From Heritagella caecorum (lineage in GTDB: Bacteria > Bacillota > Clostridia > Oscillospirales > Acutalibacteraceae): 64,000 bases of DNA. The position numbers and the translations under genes are program-made. The notes beneath the pieces were generated by a model. The model was given only the letters and a program-made list of their open reading frames with translations. It did not search any database and was not told the origin of the DNA. Shown piece after piece: positions 25,256 through 32,980 of this stretch. Each line of letters opens with the position of its first letter. The stretch's first letter is position 1. The stretch is taken from NCBI GenBank assembly GCA_904419035.1, contig CAJFQL010000004.1:24338-88337 (forward strand), read 5' to 3'.

Positions 25256-26221
25256 TCAAAGGGGAGGGATCCTTGCGGGTTCTTCCTCCCGTTTCCGGCA
25301 TGCCCGCAGCCTGGCGCTGCGAGCCCGCGGGTTTTCATTTTCTTCTTCTTTGGTGGCCGACAGCCCTTTTTTAAACAGCAGTTCGGCCTTTGGCTTTTTG
25401 CCGCACACGCACACGGGGAATTCCGGTGGGCAGGTACACCCTTCACACCAAGACGCCATACGCTGCTTGACCATGCGGTCTTCCAGCGAATGGAACGTGA
25501 TGATCGAAAGGATTCCACCCGGACGCAAAAGGGAGAACGCCGCGTCCATGGCTTCGCTGAGCCTGTCCAGTTCGCCGTTTACGGCAATGCGCAGCGCCTG
25601 GAAGGTTTTGCGGGCGGGATGCCCCGGGCTGCGCCGTACGGCGGCCGGTACCGATTCCCGCACTAGGTCTGCTAGTTGCAGCGTGGTGGTAATGGGCGTC
25701 ATGGCCCGCTGCGTTACAATCGCGTGGGCAATGCGGCCCGCTGCTTTTTCTTCCCCGTATTCCCGCAATATGCGGGCGATTTCCTGTTCGGGCAAGTCCC
25801 GCAGCAAATCGGCGGCAGTGGGGCCGCTCTGGCTCATGCGCATATCAAGCGGTGCGTCGTAATGATACGAAAACCCCCGCTCGGGCGTGTCCAGCTGGTG
25901 GGAGGAAACCCCGATATCCAGCAGCACCCCGTCACAGGGCGCACACCCGGCTTCCCCGGCAATACGGACCATATCGGCAAAATTGCCCTGCCGCAAAACG
26001 GAACGCGCCCCATAGGGGGCAAACCGCTTTTGACACACGGCAATGGCATCGGGGTCCTGGTCAATGGAGAGGAGCCGGCCCGTCGTGAGCTTTTGCAAAA
26101 TCGCTTCACTGTGGCCGCCGCCCCCCGCTGTGCCGTCAATGTACACCCCGTCGGGCCGGATATGCAACGAATCAATGGTTTCCCGGAACAAGACGGGCTT
26201 ATGATAGAATGCTGTTTCCAT
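25256..26221 (-). CDS. rsmH: 16S rRNA m4C1402 methyltransferase
   Basis: 321 residues. SAM motif VYIDGTAGGGGHSEAIL near 26-42, DGVLLDIGVSSHQLD near 97-111 and GGILSIITFHSLEDRMVK near 236-253, all diagnostic of RsmH (MraW). N4-methylation of C1402 in the ribosomal decoding centre. The C-terminus ends in a basic tail (RARSARLRACRKR). Second gene of the division cluster, 21 nt after mraZ. Confidence 0.97.
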   Translation of the reverse strand: METAFYHKPVLFRETIDSLHIRPDGVYIDGTAGGGGHSEAILQKLTTGRLLSIDQDPDAIAVCQKRFAPYGARSVLRQGNFADMVRIAGEAGCAPCDGVLLDIGVSSHQLDTPERGFSYHYDAPLDMRMSQSGPTAADLLRDLPEQEIARILREYGEEKAAGRIAHAIVTQRAMTPITTTLQLADLVRESVPAAVRRSPGHPARKTFQALRIAVNGELDRLSEAMDAAFSLLRPGGILSIITFHSLEDRMVKQRMASWCEGCTCPPEFPVCVCGKKPKAELLFKKGLSATKEEENENPRARSARLRACRKREEEPARIPPL

Positions 26222-26242
26222 CGCGGCACCTCCTGATTCCGG

Positions 26243-26662
26243 TTAGATTTCCAGCAGTTCCATGGCGCTGAGCAGGTTTTCCTGGGTTTGTTCTTCGTTA
26301 TACGCTTTCCACCGGGCACTATCCCAGATTTCGGCCCGGGTGGCCGCCCCCAAAATGGTGGCTTCTTTCGTCAGCCCGGCGTATTCCCGCAGAGGCGGCG
26401 GGATGAGAATACGGCCCTGCTTGTCCACTTCGGTATAAAAAGCGCCCGAAAAGAAAAAACGCTGCAAACTGCGCGCCTTGGAAATGGGCAGTTGGCCCAT
26501 TTTTTCCGTGAGCTTGTCCCATTGGGCGGAAGAAAGGACGAACAGGCACCCATCCAGGCCCTTCGTCACATAAAAAGCATCTCCCAAATCCTCACGGAAG
26601 CGGGAGGGCATGGTCACGCGGCCCTTTGGATCGATATTGTGCTGAAACTCGCCCATCAGCAT
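26243..26662 (-). CDS. mraZ: Transcriptional regulator MraZ
   Basis: 139 residues with two AbrB-like repeats: MGEFQHNIDPKGRVTMPSRFRE (residues 3-24) and TEVDKQGRILIPPPLREYA (about 77-95). MraZ forms a ring and represses its own operon by binding short direct repeats near the promoter. Start ATG 26662 has GGCGGG 8 nt upstream; the frame opens further with TTG at 26686 but that would cover the putative MraZ boxes. First gene of the division cluster. Confidence 0.95.
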   Translation of the reverse strand: MLMGEFQHNIDPKGRVTMPSRFREDLGDAFYVTKGLDGCLFVLSSAQWDKLTEKMGQLPISKARSLQRFFFSGAFYTEVDKQGRILIPPPLREYAGLTKEATILGAATRAEIWDSARWKAYNEEQTQENLLSAMELLEI

Positions 26663-26678
26663 CGATCCATCCCGCCTT

Positions 26679-26698
26679 TCCACCAAATTGCCCCAAAT
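26679..26698. promoter_or_regulatory. Putative MraZ-binding direct repeats
   Basis: On the minus strand TTTGGGGCAA is followed immediately by TTTGGTGGAA (10-bp period, 8 of 10 identical) upstream of mraZ; a third related GAGGTGGCAA lies nearer the promoter. MraZ boxes elsewhere are G-rich direct repeats with about 10-bp period. Confidence 0.5.
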
Positions 26699-26736
26699 TG
26701 GGAAAAAGTTGCACGATTTGCCACCTCATATTTGCC

Positions 26737-26765
26737 ATTATAAAGCATCGTTTCGGAAATTGCAA
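26737..26765 (-). promoter_or_regulatory. Division-cluster promoter upstream of mraZ
   Basis: TTGCAA (26760-26765), 17-bp spacer, perfect TATAAT (26737-26742). Confidence 0.85.
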
Positions 26766-26821
26766 TGGCTTTTGCTGGAAATATGCAGAGTTTTTACCGG
26801 GTTTTCCCCCAAAATATCAAC

Positions 26822-26867
26822 AAAATCCCCACAAGAACCACAAACCCGTGGTTCTTGTGGGGATTTT
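26822..26867. terminator. Bidirectional terminator with a 20-bp perfect stem
   Basis: AAAATCCCCACAAGAACCAC and its exact complement separated by 6 nt. T's flank the GC-rich core on both strands. It follows the coiled-coil gene and isolates the mraZ promoter. Confidence 0.9.
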
Positions 26868-26892
26868 CGACAGGGATTTGACTTTGTGCAAT

Positions 26893-27372
26893 TTACCGGC
26901 TGGAGGAATTGCGCTGGGTGGCTTTAATGCTCTGCCGCGTTTTCCGCAGTTCCGACAGGTTGGCAGCCAGGGCATCATCGGTGCGGCGCATCAGGTCGTC
27001 CACATATTCATTGGAAACCCGGCGCATTTCCCGGCATTTCTGCTGGGTTTGATTTAAAAGGTCATTGGCTTTTTGCTGGGCCTGCTTGACAATTTCGTTC
27101 TGGCTGACCATGGCCCGGGCTTTTTCTTCGGCTACCCGGATGATGGATTCCGCTTCCCTCTTGGCATCCTGAATAATTTTCGTGCGGTCCGCCACAATCG
27201 CGCGGGCCTGCCGGCATTCCTGGGGCATGGCGTCGCGGATATCCAGCAGAATATCTTCCACATTCTGGCCGTCCAGCACCACGCGCCCCCCGGAAAGCGG
27301 CAGCTTCATGGCGTTTTTCACCATCTGTTCCAATTCCTGCAGATAATCATCCACGGTGACAACATGACTCAT
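26893..27372 (-). CDS. Coiled-coil protein of the coaD-linked 'ATPase' family
   Basis: 159 residues, almost entirely helical and charged, with a long coiled coil from about residue 50 (heptad-like AKREAESIIRVAEEKARAMV... QQKANDLLNQTQQK). The start region MSHVVTVDDYLQELEQMVKNAMKLPLSGGRVV is typical of clostridial proteins annotated only as ATPase or hypothetical and lying after coaD. No Walker motif is present, so the ATPase label is not supported. It resembles DivIVA-like or ATP-synthase-b-like coiled coils. Start 27372 has GGAAG 7 nt upstream. Role unknown; envelope or division scaffolding is only a guess. Confidence 0.8.
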   Translation of the reverse strand: MSHVVTVDDYLQELEQMVKNAMKLPLSGGRVVLDGQNVEDILLDIRDAMPQECRQARAIVADRTKIIQDAKREAESIIRVAEEKARAMVSQNEIVKQAQQKANDLLNQTQQKCREMRRVSNEYVDDLMRRTDDALAANLSELRKTRQSIKATQRNSSSR

Positions 27373-27439
27373 GCTCATTCTTCCTTTCCCCGGTTCCACA
27401 AAACCGGAACCGTTCGCTCACATCATAACCGGCTTATTT

Positions 27440-27934
27440 TCAGGGCTGGGGCTGTTCCCGGCACAGCCGCGCCTTTACATCCGGCAGGATACACGCCGGA
27501 ATATCTTCCGAAATGTCCCCGCCAAACATGGCCACCTGCTTGACCATGCTGGAACTCAAATACATATACTCGCTGCGGGTGGTCATAAACAACGTTTCCA
27601 CATGGGGGTTGAGCTTTTTATTCGTCAGCGCCATCTGGAATTCGTATTCGAAATCCGTCACGGCCCTTAGGCCCTTGACAATGGCTGTCGCCCCCCGCTG
27701 GCGGGCATAATCCGCCAGCAGCCCGCTGAAACCGACCACTTCCACCCCAGATAGGCCGGCCGTGGCCCGGCGCAGCAGGTCGATGCGCTCTTCCACCGTA
27801 AATGAGGTTTTCTTTTTGGGGTTGATCATCACCGCCACAATCACGTGGTCAAAAATCCGGCTGCTGCGGGTGATGATATCCAAATGCCCCAGAGTGACCG
27901 GGTCATAACTGCCCGGGCAAATTGCAATGCTCAT
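27440..27934 (-). CDS. coaD: Phosphopantetheine adenylyltransferase
   Basis: 164 residues. Nucleotidyltransferase motifs CPGSYDPVTLGHLDII (with T/HxGH, residues 6-21) and YMYLSSSMVKQVA near 123-135 (ISSS-type motif). Makes dephospho-CoA from 4'-phosphopantetheine and ATP. Its ATG overlaps the stop of rsmD (ATGA, 27931-27934), so the two are translationally coupled. Confidence 0.97.
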   Translation of the reverse strand: MSIAICPGSYDPVTLGHLDIITRSSRIFDHVIVAVMINPKKKTSFTVEERIDLLRRATAGLSGVEVVGFSGLLADYARQRGATAIVKGLRAVTDFEYEFQMALTNKKLNPHVETLFMTTRSEYMYLSSSMVKQVAMFGGDISEDIPACILPDVKARLCREQPQP

Positions 27935-28479
27935 AGTTCCACATCCTTATGATGGTACACCGTCAGCAAAATTTTACCATACCGGCGTTCTTTTCCCCGC
28001 ACAAAATCCCCCAGGGTTTCAGGCACTTCGTCATCCACCGGGTGTTCGGCGATGATCACGCCGCCGCGGTTCATAATCGCGGCCGTCAGGGGCAGCGCCT
28101 GCTGCAACAGGCCCGTATGGTACGGCGGATCGAGAAATGCAATGTCAAACGGTTCCGTTTTTCTCTGCAAGAAAAGAAGCGAATCCATGGGCACCACTTT
28201 GGCCCCCCGGCTCAGTCCGGTACTTTGGATATTCTTCTCCACCACGCTGATGCTCTCCCGGGAGGCATCGACGAACACGACTTCTTTCGCGCCCCGGCTG
28301 AGGGCTTCCAGCCCGATTTGTCCGCTACCGGCAAACAGATCCAGCACCCGCCGCCCTTCCAGCTGGAATTGCAGCATGCTGAAAAGCGCCTCTTTCACGC
28401 GTTCCGGCGTGGGGCGGACGGCTTCACCCTGTAACGTAATCAGTCGGCGGCCCCGGGCCGTCCCTGTAATAATGCGCAT
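27931..28479 (-). CDS. rsmD: 16S rRNA m2G966 methyltransferase
   Basis: 182 residues. Start MRIITGTARGRRL, SAM motif VLDLFAGSGQIGLEALSRGA near 45-64 and catalytic FLDPPYHTG near 113-121 (DPPY). N2-methylates G966 of 16S rRNA. The rsmD-coaD pair is a standard Firmicute arrangement. Confidence 0.96.
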   Translation of the reverse strand: MRIITGTARGRRLITLQGEAVRPTPERVKEALFSMLQFQLEGRRVLDLFAGSGQIGLEALSRGAKEVVFVDASRESISVVEKNIQSTGLSRGAKVVPMDSLLFLQRKTEPFDIAFLDPPYHTGLLQQALPLTAAIMNRGGVIIAEHPVDDEVPETLGDFVRGKERRYGKILLTVYHHKDVEL

Positions 28480-28545
28480 GTTTTTGTTTCCTTCCCCCGG
28501 AAAACCGGATAATTGTTCTTATTATCCCATGCCCCAGGGGAAATG

Positions 28546-30405
28546 TCAACTCTCGCCTTCGAATTCGTCCTCGTGCAGCGCCCGGTACACCTTTTCGGCG
28601 GCCGGCCGGGTCATCCCCGGCGCCGCGCGCAGTTCTTCGGTGGAAGCCCGGCGGATGGCCGAAATGGTGCCAAAGTGCTTTAAAAGCGACCGGGCCCGGG
28701 TGATGCCCACCCCTTCGATGGACGTAAGGGTAGACGAAATATTCGTTTTGCTGCGCTGCTGCCGGTGGAACCCGATGGCGTAGCGGTGCACTTCCTCCTG
28801 AATGGCGCCAATGAGCGTAAACGCCGAACGGTTACTTTGAATGGCCACTTCCCCGCCGTCGGCCGCAATGGCCCGGGTGCGGTGCTTATCGTCTTTGACC
28901 ATGCCGAACACCGGGATGGAAAAGCCCATCTCCCGCACCAGCGGCTCCACCGCCGCCACGTGGCCTTTGCCGCCGTCGAGCAGGATGCAGTCCGGCAGCC
29001 GCCCGAAGCCTTCACCGGAATCGGGGTCTTTGCGGTATTCCATAAGACGCCGGGTGATGACTTCCCGCATGGAGCCGTAGTCGTCCTGGCCGACCACCGT
29101 TTTGATTTTAAACTTGCGGTACGCCGATTTTAACGGCCGCCCGTTTTCGAACACCACCATGCCGGCCACGTTTTCGCTGCCGCCCAGGTTGGAAATGTCG
29201 TATGCTTCCAGATACACCGGGGGCTTTTCGAGGCCCAGTAGCCGCGCCAGTTCATCGAGAGCGGCGGTTTCGCGCCCGGTGTTGCGCCCAAAACGCTGGG
29301 CCAGCTGTTCGGCAGCGTTAGTACGGCACATACTGACGAGCTGTTTTTGCTCCCCTTTTTGGGGCACGTGAATCTGCACTTTGCGGCCGGCCTTCTGGCT
29401 CAGCCACTGCCCCAGCAGTTCCTGGTCCTCCGGGGCGTCGTCCAGGGCCACCCGGGGCGGCACCCGGTCGCGGATACCGTAATACTGCTGCAAAAAGCCG
29501 CTGCGGGCTTCCCGGTCGGTGCCGCCTTCTTTGACAAAGAAGGTCTCCCGGTCGCACAGCCGGCCGTTTTGGAACCGGAACACTTCAAAGCAGCGCTCGC
29601 TGTCATTTTGCACCATGGCGATCACATCCTGTTCCGGCACGGAAGAGGCGACGACCTTCTGCTGGTCGGTCATTTTGCGCACGGCCGAGAGCCTATCCCG
29701 CAGCCGGGCAGCCCGTTCGAATTCCAGGTTTTCGGCGGCCTCATTCATTTCTTCCGTCATTTTGCGCACGGCAGCCGCCGACCCGCCTTCCAGGAAATCC
29801 AGCGCCTGGCGCACCTGTTCCTGGTATTCGGCGGCGGTGATCTTCCCGCGGCAGGGGGCCGAACACTGCTTGATAAAGTAATTCAGGCACGGCCGCCCTT
29901 TGCCGATTTCCTGGGGGAACCGGCGGTTGCAGCTGGGCAGCTGGAAGATTTTCCTCGCTTCGTCGATGCTCTGGCGCACGGCCCAGGAACTGACGTACGG
30001 CCCTACATAGGAAGCGCCGTCGTCGAGCACTTGTTTGGCTTCGGTAATCCGGGGCCAGTCGCCGGGGCTGATGCGAATATAATGGTACCCTTTGTCGTCC
30101 TTTAGAAGGATGTTGTATTTCGGGCGGTACTGCTTAATGAGGCTGCATTCCAGCACCAGGGCCTCAAACTCGCTGTCGCACAAAATCACTTCGAACCAGT
30201 CCACCTGGCTGACCATGCGGCGCACTTTCGCAGGGTGGTTTTTCGGCGAGCCAAAGTACTGGCTCACCCGGTTTTTTAGCGCTTTGGCTTTCCCCACATA
30301 AATAATCGTGCCGGTTTTGTCGTGCATCAGGTACACCCCGGGGTGCAGCGGCAATTTCATGGCTTTTCGGCGCAATTCCTTAATATGCTCGCTTTTCTCT
30401 TCCAA
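28546..30405 (-). CDS. uvrC: Excinuclease ABC subunit C
   Basis: 619 residues. GIY-YIG nuclease GVYLMHDKTGTIIYVGKA (about 23-40) for the 3' incision, UVR motif near 200-235 that binds UvrB, RNase H-like nuclease middle (SNLGGSENVAGMVVFENG... LLDGGKGH) for the 5' incision, and C-terminal tandem helix-hairpin-helix. Nucleotide excision repair. The start is TTG at 30405: AAAGGGGG lies 8 nt upstream, whereas the next ATG (30360) has no close site. It follows ptsH behind a terminator and may depend on readthrough. Confidence 0.96.
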   Translation of the reverse strand: MEEKSEHIKELRRKAMKLPLHPGVYLMHDKTGTIIYVGKAKALKNRVSQYFGSPKNHPAKVRRMVSQVDWFEVILCDSEFEALVLECSLIKQYRPKYNILLKDDKGYHYIRISPGDWPRITEAKQVLDDGASYVGPYVSSWAVRQSIDEARKIFQLPSCNRRFPQEIGKGRPCLNYFIKQCSAPCRGKITAAEYQEQVRQALDFLEGGSAAAVRKMTEEMNEAAENLEFERAARLRDRLSAVRKMTDQQKVVASSVPEQDVIAMVQNDSERCFEVFRFQNGRLCDRETFFVKEGGTDREARSGFLQQYYGIRDRVPPRVALDDAPEDQELLGQWLSQKAGRKVQIHVPQKGEQKQLVSMCRTNAAEQLAQRFGRNTGRETAALDELARLLGLEKPPVYLEAYDISNLGGSENVAGMVVFENGRPLKSAYRKFKIKTVVGQDDYGSMREVITRRLMEYRKDPDSGEGFGRLPDCILLDGGKGHVAAVEPLVREMGFSIPVFGMVKDDKHRTRAIAADGGEVAIQSNRSAFTLIGAIQEEVHRYAIGFHRQQRSKTNISSTLTSIEGVGITRARSLLKHFGTISAIRRASTEELRAAPGMTRPAAEKVYRALHEDEFEGES

Positions 30406-30428
30406 TCGGTCCGCCCCCTTTCTTCGGT

Positions 30429-30460
30429 AAAAAAAAACACCGCCGAAGCGGTGCTTTTTT
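30429..30460 (-). terminator. Intrinsic terminator of ptsH
   Basis: Minus-strand GCACCGC-TTCG-GCGGTG with nine T's. Confidence 0.93.
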
Positions 30461-30474
30461 TCGTAAAAACGAAA

Positions 30475-30738
30475 TCACTCGGCAAAACCGGATTTGACCA
30501 GTTCCACCAGACTGTCAACGGCTTCCTGCTCATCCGAACCGTCTGCAATGATGCGGATGCTGGTACCGCCGACGATACCCAAAGACAACACGCCCAGCAG
30601 GCTCTTGGCATTCACACGGCGCTCTTCTTTTTCCACCCAAATGGAAGACTTGTATTCGTTAGCCTTCTGGATGAAAAAGGTAGCGGGACGGGCGTGGAGC
30701 CCTACCTGATTCTGAACCATGACTTCTTTGACGAACAT
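30475..30738 (-). CDS. ptsH: Phosphocarrier protein HPr
   Basis: 87 residues. With ATG 30738 the two phosphorylation sites fall exactly at the family positions: His15 in VGLHARPAT (PTS phosphotransfer from enzyme I) and Ser46 in NAKSLLGVLSLG (HPr kinase site used in catabolite repression through CcpA). Both being present makes this HPr, not Crh, which lacks His15. AGGAG lies 10 nt upstream; a GTG three codons earlier would abut that site. Own promoter and terminator. No enzyme I gene adjoins it. Confidence 0.97.
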   Translation of the reverse strand: MFVKEVMVQNQVGLHARPATFFIQKANEYKSSIWVEKEERRVNAKSLLGVLSLGIVGGTSIRIIADGSDEQEAVDSLVELVKSGFAE

Positions 30739-30837
30739 GCGATTCACTCTCCTACGTTTCTTTTAATGTTGGTTTTTTCTTTTTGTGGAATATACAACTG
30801 ACTGCAAAGAAACAGAGTCGTTTTCTCGATTACAAAT

Positions 30838-30865
30838 ATTATATCACAATTCGACCCTTCGTCAA
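30838..30865 (-). promoter_or_regulatory. ptsH promoter
   Basis: TTGACG (30860-30865), 16-bp spacer, perfect TATAAT (30838-30843). Confidence 0.85.
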
Positions 30866-31057
30866 CAAAGCCGAATCATTTTTGGCTGCATACACATTCA
30901 CGGCATTTTTGTTTTTTTTCGCTTTGTGCAATTTGCCATTTTCGTGGAAAAAAACTGCCGCTATTGCCCATGACTTTTTGGTCTTTGTGCCTGTTTTTTC
31001 GGGGAAGCAAACCGGCACAGAACATAGCGCTCAAGCGCCCTGCGGGCCTTCCGGGTT
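30866..31057. other. Noncoding gap between trmD and the ptsH promoter
   Basis: AT-rich spacer, part of a 319-nt gene-free stretch (30739-31057) that also holds the ptsH leader and promoter. A short GCGCT-TG-AGCGC hairpin near 31030 may help terminate trmD transcription but lacks a T-run. No credible ORF, RNA gene or repeat was seen. Confidence 0.5.
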
Positions 31058-31804
31058 CTAGATGCGGGCCGCTTCTTCCTGCTCGGCTTTTTCTAATAAT
31101 GCGGCCTCTTCTTTTGTCAGTTCCCGCTTTTCCATCATATCCGGACGGCGGGTTTTGGTGCGCCACAGCTGTTGCCCCAGGCGCCATTTGGCGATATTTT
31201 CATGGTGGCCGGAAAGCAGCACGGGCGGCACTTCCATGCCCCGCCACACCGCCGGGCGGGTATACTGGGGGTATTCCAGCAGGCCGCTATAGTGGCTTTC
31301 TTCCTCAAAACAGGCCGCGTCACTCAGCACGCCGTCGATCATGCGGCTGACGGCGTCGGCCACCGCCAGGGCCGGCAGTTCGCCGCCGGTGAGCACAAAA
31401 TCCCCCAGGGAAATCTGTTCATCGACGTATTTGTCCAGCAGCCGCTCGTCCACCCCTTCGTAGTGCCCGCAGAGCAGCGCGATTTCGTCCATCTTTGCCA
31501 GTTCGCGCACCCGCTGCTGGTTGAGCACCTGCCCCAGGGGGGATAGGTAGATGACATGGGGCTTTTTCCCCAGGTGGGCCGTTAAACTGTCGATACACTT
31601 GGCAATGGGTTCCGCCATCATCAGCATGCCTTTTCCGCCGCCAAAGGGCGTATCGTCCACCTGTTGGTGTTTCCCGCGGCCAAATGCGCGCAAATCGTGG
31701 CAGCACACCTGCAGCGCCCCTTTTTTGCGGGCTCTTCCGATGATGCTTTCCGCCATGACGGTTTCGCACATGTCGGGGAACAGGGTCAAAAAATCAATCC
31801 TCAT
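31058..31804 (-). CDS. trmD: tRNA (guanine37-N1)-methyltransferase
   Basis: 248 residues, SPOUT fold. MRIDFLTLFPDM start, DDTPFGGGKGMLM near 50-62, LLCGHYEGVDER near 110-121 and SLGDFVLTGGELPALA near 132-147 (trefoil-knot SAM site). Methylates G37 next to the anticodon to prevent frameshifting. Overlaps the end of rimM by 11 nt. Last gene of the SRP/ribosome operon. Confidence 0.97.
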   Translation of the reverse strand: MRIDFLTLFPDMCETVMAESIIGRARKKGALQVCCHDLRAFGRGKHQQVDDTPFGGGKGMLMMAEPIAKCIDSLTAHLGKKPHVIYLSPLGQVLNQQRVRELAKMDEIALLCGHYEGVDERLLDKYVDEQISLGDFVLTGGELPALAVADAVSRMIDGVLSDAACFEEESHYSGLLEYPQYTRPAVWRGMEVPPVLLSGHHENIAKWRLGQQLWRTKTRRPDMMEKRELTKEEAALLEKAEQEEAARI

Positions 31805-32312
31805 CGTCGAAAATCCCCCCGATCGGGCGCACGGTCATCACACCGTTTTCCACGTCGATCACGTCGATCATCGAGGGCACCGCCGGGAACAGGGCCTTGC
31901 GGCCGTTTTCGCCGGTGATTTCGTAGACATCATTGGCGCCGGTGGAAAAGACATCGGTCACTTTCCCGTATACCTGCCCGGTGGCGGCGTCTTTTACGGT
32001 GCATTGCAGCAGATCCTGGACAAACACCCGCCCGTCCGGCAGGGCGATATCGGCTTTTTTAAAATACAGCACGCGCCCGCGCAGGGTGTCGCCTTCGGTG
32101 GCCGACGAAACGCCTTCCAGCGTGAGCAGCAAAAAGCTCTTGTGGGGGCGGCTGTGGAGCACCTTTACCGGCTGGCGGCCGTCTTTGTCCCAATACAGGG
32201 TGTGAACCCCCTTTAAAAAAGCGGCGCTGTCGCACCAGGGTTCCAGGCGCAGTTCGCCTTTGATCCCGTGGGTGCCCACCACACGGCCTGCTTCCAGAAA
32301 TTCTTTGCGCAT
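31794..32312 (-). CDS. rimM: Ribosome maturation factor RimM
   Basis: 172 residues: N-terminal beta barrel (GRVVGTHGIKGELRLEPW) and C-terminal PRC barrel (GKVTDVFSTGANDVYEITGENGRKALFPAVP). Assists 30S subunit maturation around S19. Good AAAGGAAAGG site upstream. Operon partner of trmD and rpsP. Confidence 0.96.
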   Translation of the reverse strand: MRKEFLEAGRVVGTHGIKGELRLEPWCDSAAFLKGVHTLYWDKDGRQPVKVLHSRPHKSFLLLTLEGVSSATEGDTLRGRVLYFKKADIALPDGRVFVQDLLQCTVKDAATGQVYGKVTDVFSTGANDVYEITGENGRKALFPAVPSMIDVIDVENGVMTVRPIGGIFDDED

Positions 32313-32341
32313 CGGTTACCTTTCCTTTCTGCCATGCAGGC

Positions 32342-32378
32342 AAAAAAGGGCTGCAACGCCACTGGTCACAGCCCTTTT
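32342..32378 (-). terminator. Intrinsic terminator or attenuator between khpA and rimM
   Basis: Minus-strand AAAAGGGCTGT ... GCAGCCCTTTTTT hairpin with a T-run. Lying inside an operon, it probably reduces rather than stops rimM-trmD transcription. Confidence 0.75.
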
Positions 32379-32388
32379 CCTGCTTTTA

Positions 32389-32622
32389 TCAGTCAATTTC
32401 CACGGCGACTTTGCCGTTTTGGCGGGTAGCCGCCGCACGCATGACAACGCGGATCGCCTTGGCGATACGGCCCTGTTTGCCGATGACGCGGCCCATATCT
32501 TCTTCTGCCACGTGCAGATGATACACCACCGTGCCGTCTTCCTGCGGCCCGTCCACTTCCACGCGGACGTCTTCGGGCTTTTCCACCAGGCCCTGCGCGA
32601 TCGATACCAGCAATTCCTGCAT
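32389..32622 (-). CDS. khpA: KH-domain RNA-binding protein (KhpA/YlqC)
   Basis: 77 residues, a single KH domain with the GxxG loop in GRVIGKQGRIAKAIR. KhpA pairs with KhpB in low-GC Gram-positives and binds many RNAs; it is conserved between rpsP and rimM. Site AACGGAGG upstream. Confidence 0.95.
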   Translation of the reverse strand: MQELLVSIAQGLVEKPEDVRVEVDGPQEDGTVVYHLHVAEEDMGRVIGKQGRIAKAIRVVMRAAATRQNGKVAVEID

Positions 32623-32650
32623 GGATGTACCTCCGTTTCCCGGTTATCGA

Positions 32651-32893
32651 TTAAAGCACGCCGTGCTTCTTGAACAGCACCTTCACGGTATCGGTGGGCT
32701 GAGCGCCGTTGGCAATCCACTTCTTGGCCTTTTCGGGGTCAACCTTTACCACCTTGGGTTCTACCATGGGGTTGTAGTAGCCGATTTCTTCGATGAAACG
32801 GCCGTCACGGGGATAACGGGAATCCGCTACCACGATGCGATAGAAGGGGGATTTCTTAGCGCCCATTCTGCGAAGTCTGATTTTTACTGCCAT
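32651..32893 (-). CDS. rpsP: 30S ribosomal protein S16
   Basis: 80 residues, full length: MAVKIRLRRMGAKKSPFYRI with the S16 core RIVVADSRYPRDGRFIEEIGYYNP. Binds 16S rRNA early in 30S assembly. GGAGG site about 9 nt upstream. Follows ffh in the operon with 87 nt between them, which contain a small CCCC-TTTT-GGGG hairpin. Confidence 0.98.
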   Translation of the reverse strand: MAVKIRLRRMGAKKSPFYRIVVADSRYPRDGRFIEEIGYYNPMVEPKVVKVDPEKAKKWIANGAQPTDTVKVLFKKHGVL

Positions 32894-32980
32894 ACTGTGT
32901 GTACCTCCAAAATCTGAATAAAAAAATCTATCTATCTTTTCCCCAAAAGGGGAAAGCCCCCCTGGAGCAAGATTCCTGTT

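Noticed and set aside
30783..31061. 92-codon plus-strand ORF between ptsH and trmD
   Set aside because: Low-complexity Phe-rich translation of AT-rich spacer without a binding site, running over the ptsH promoter.
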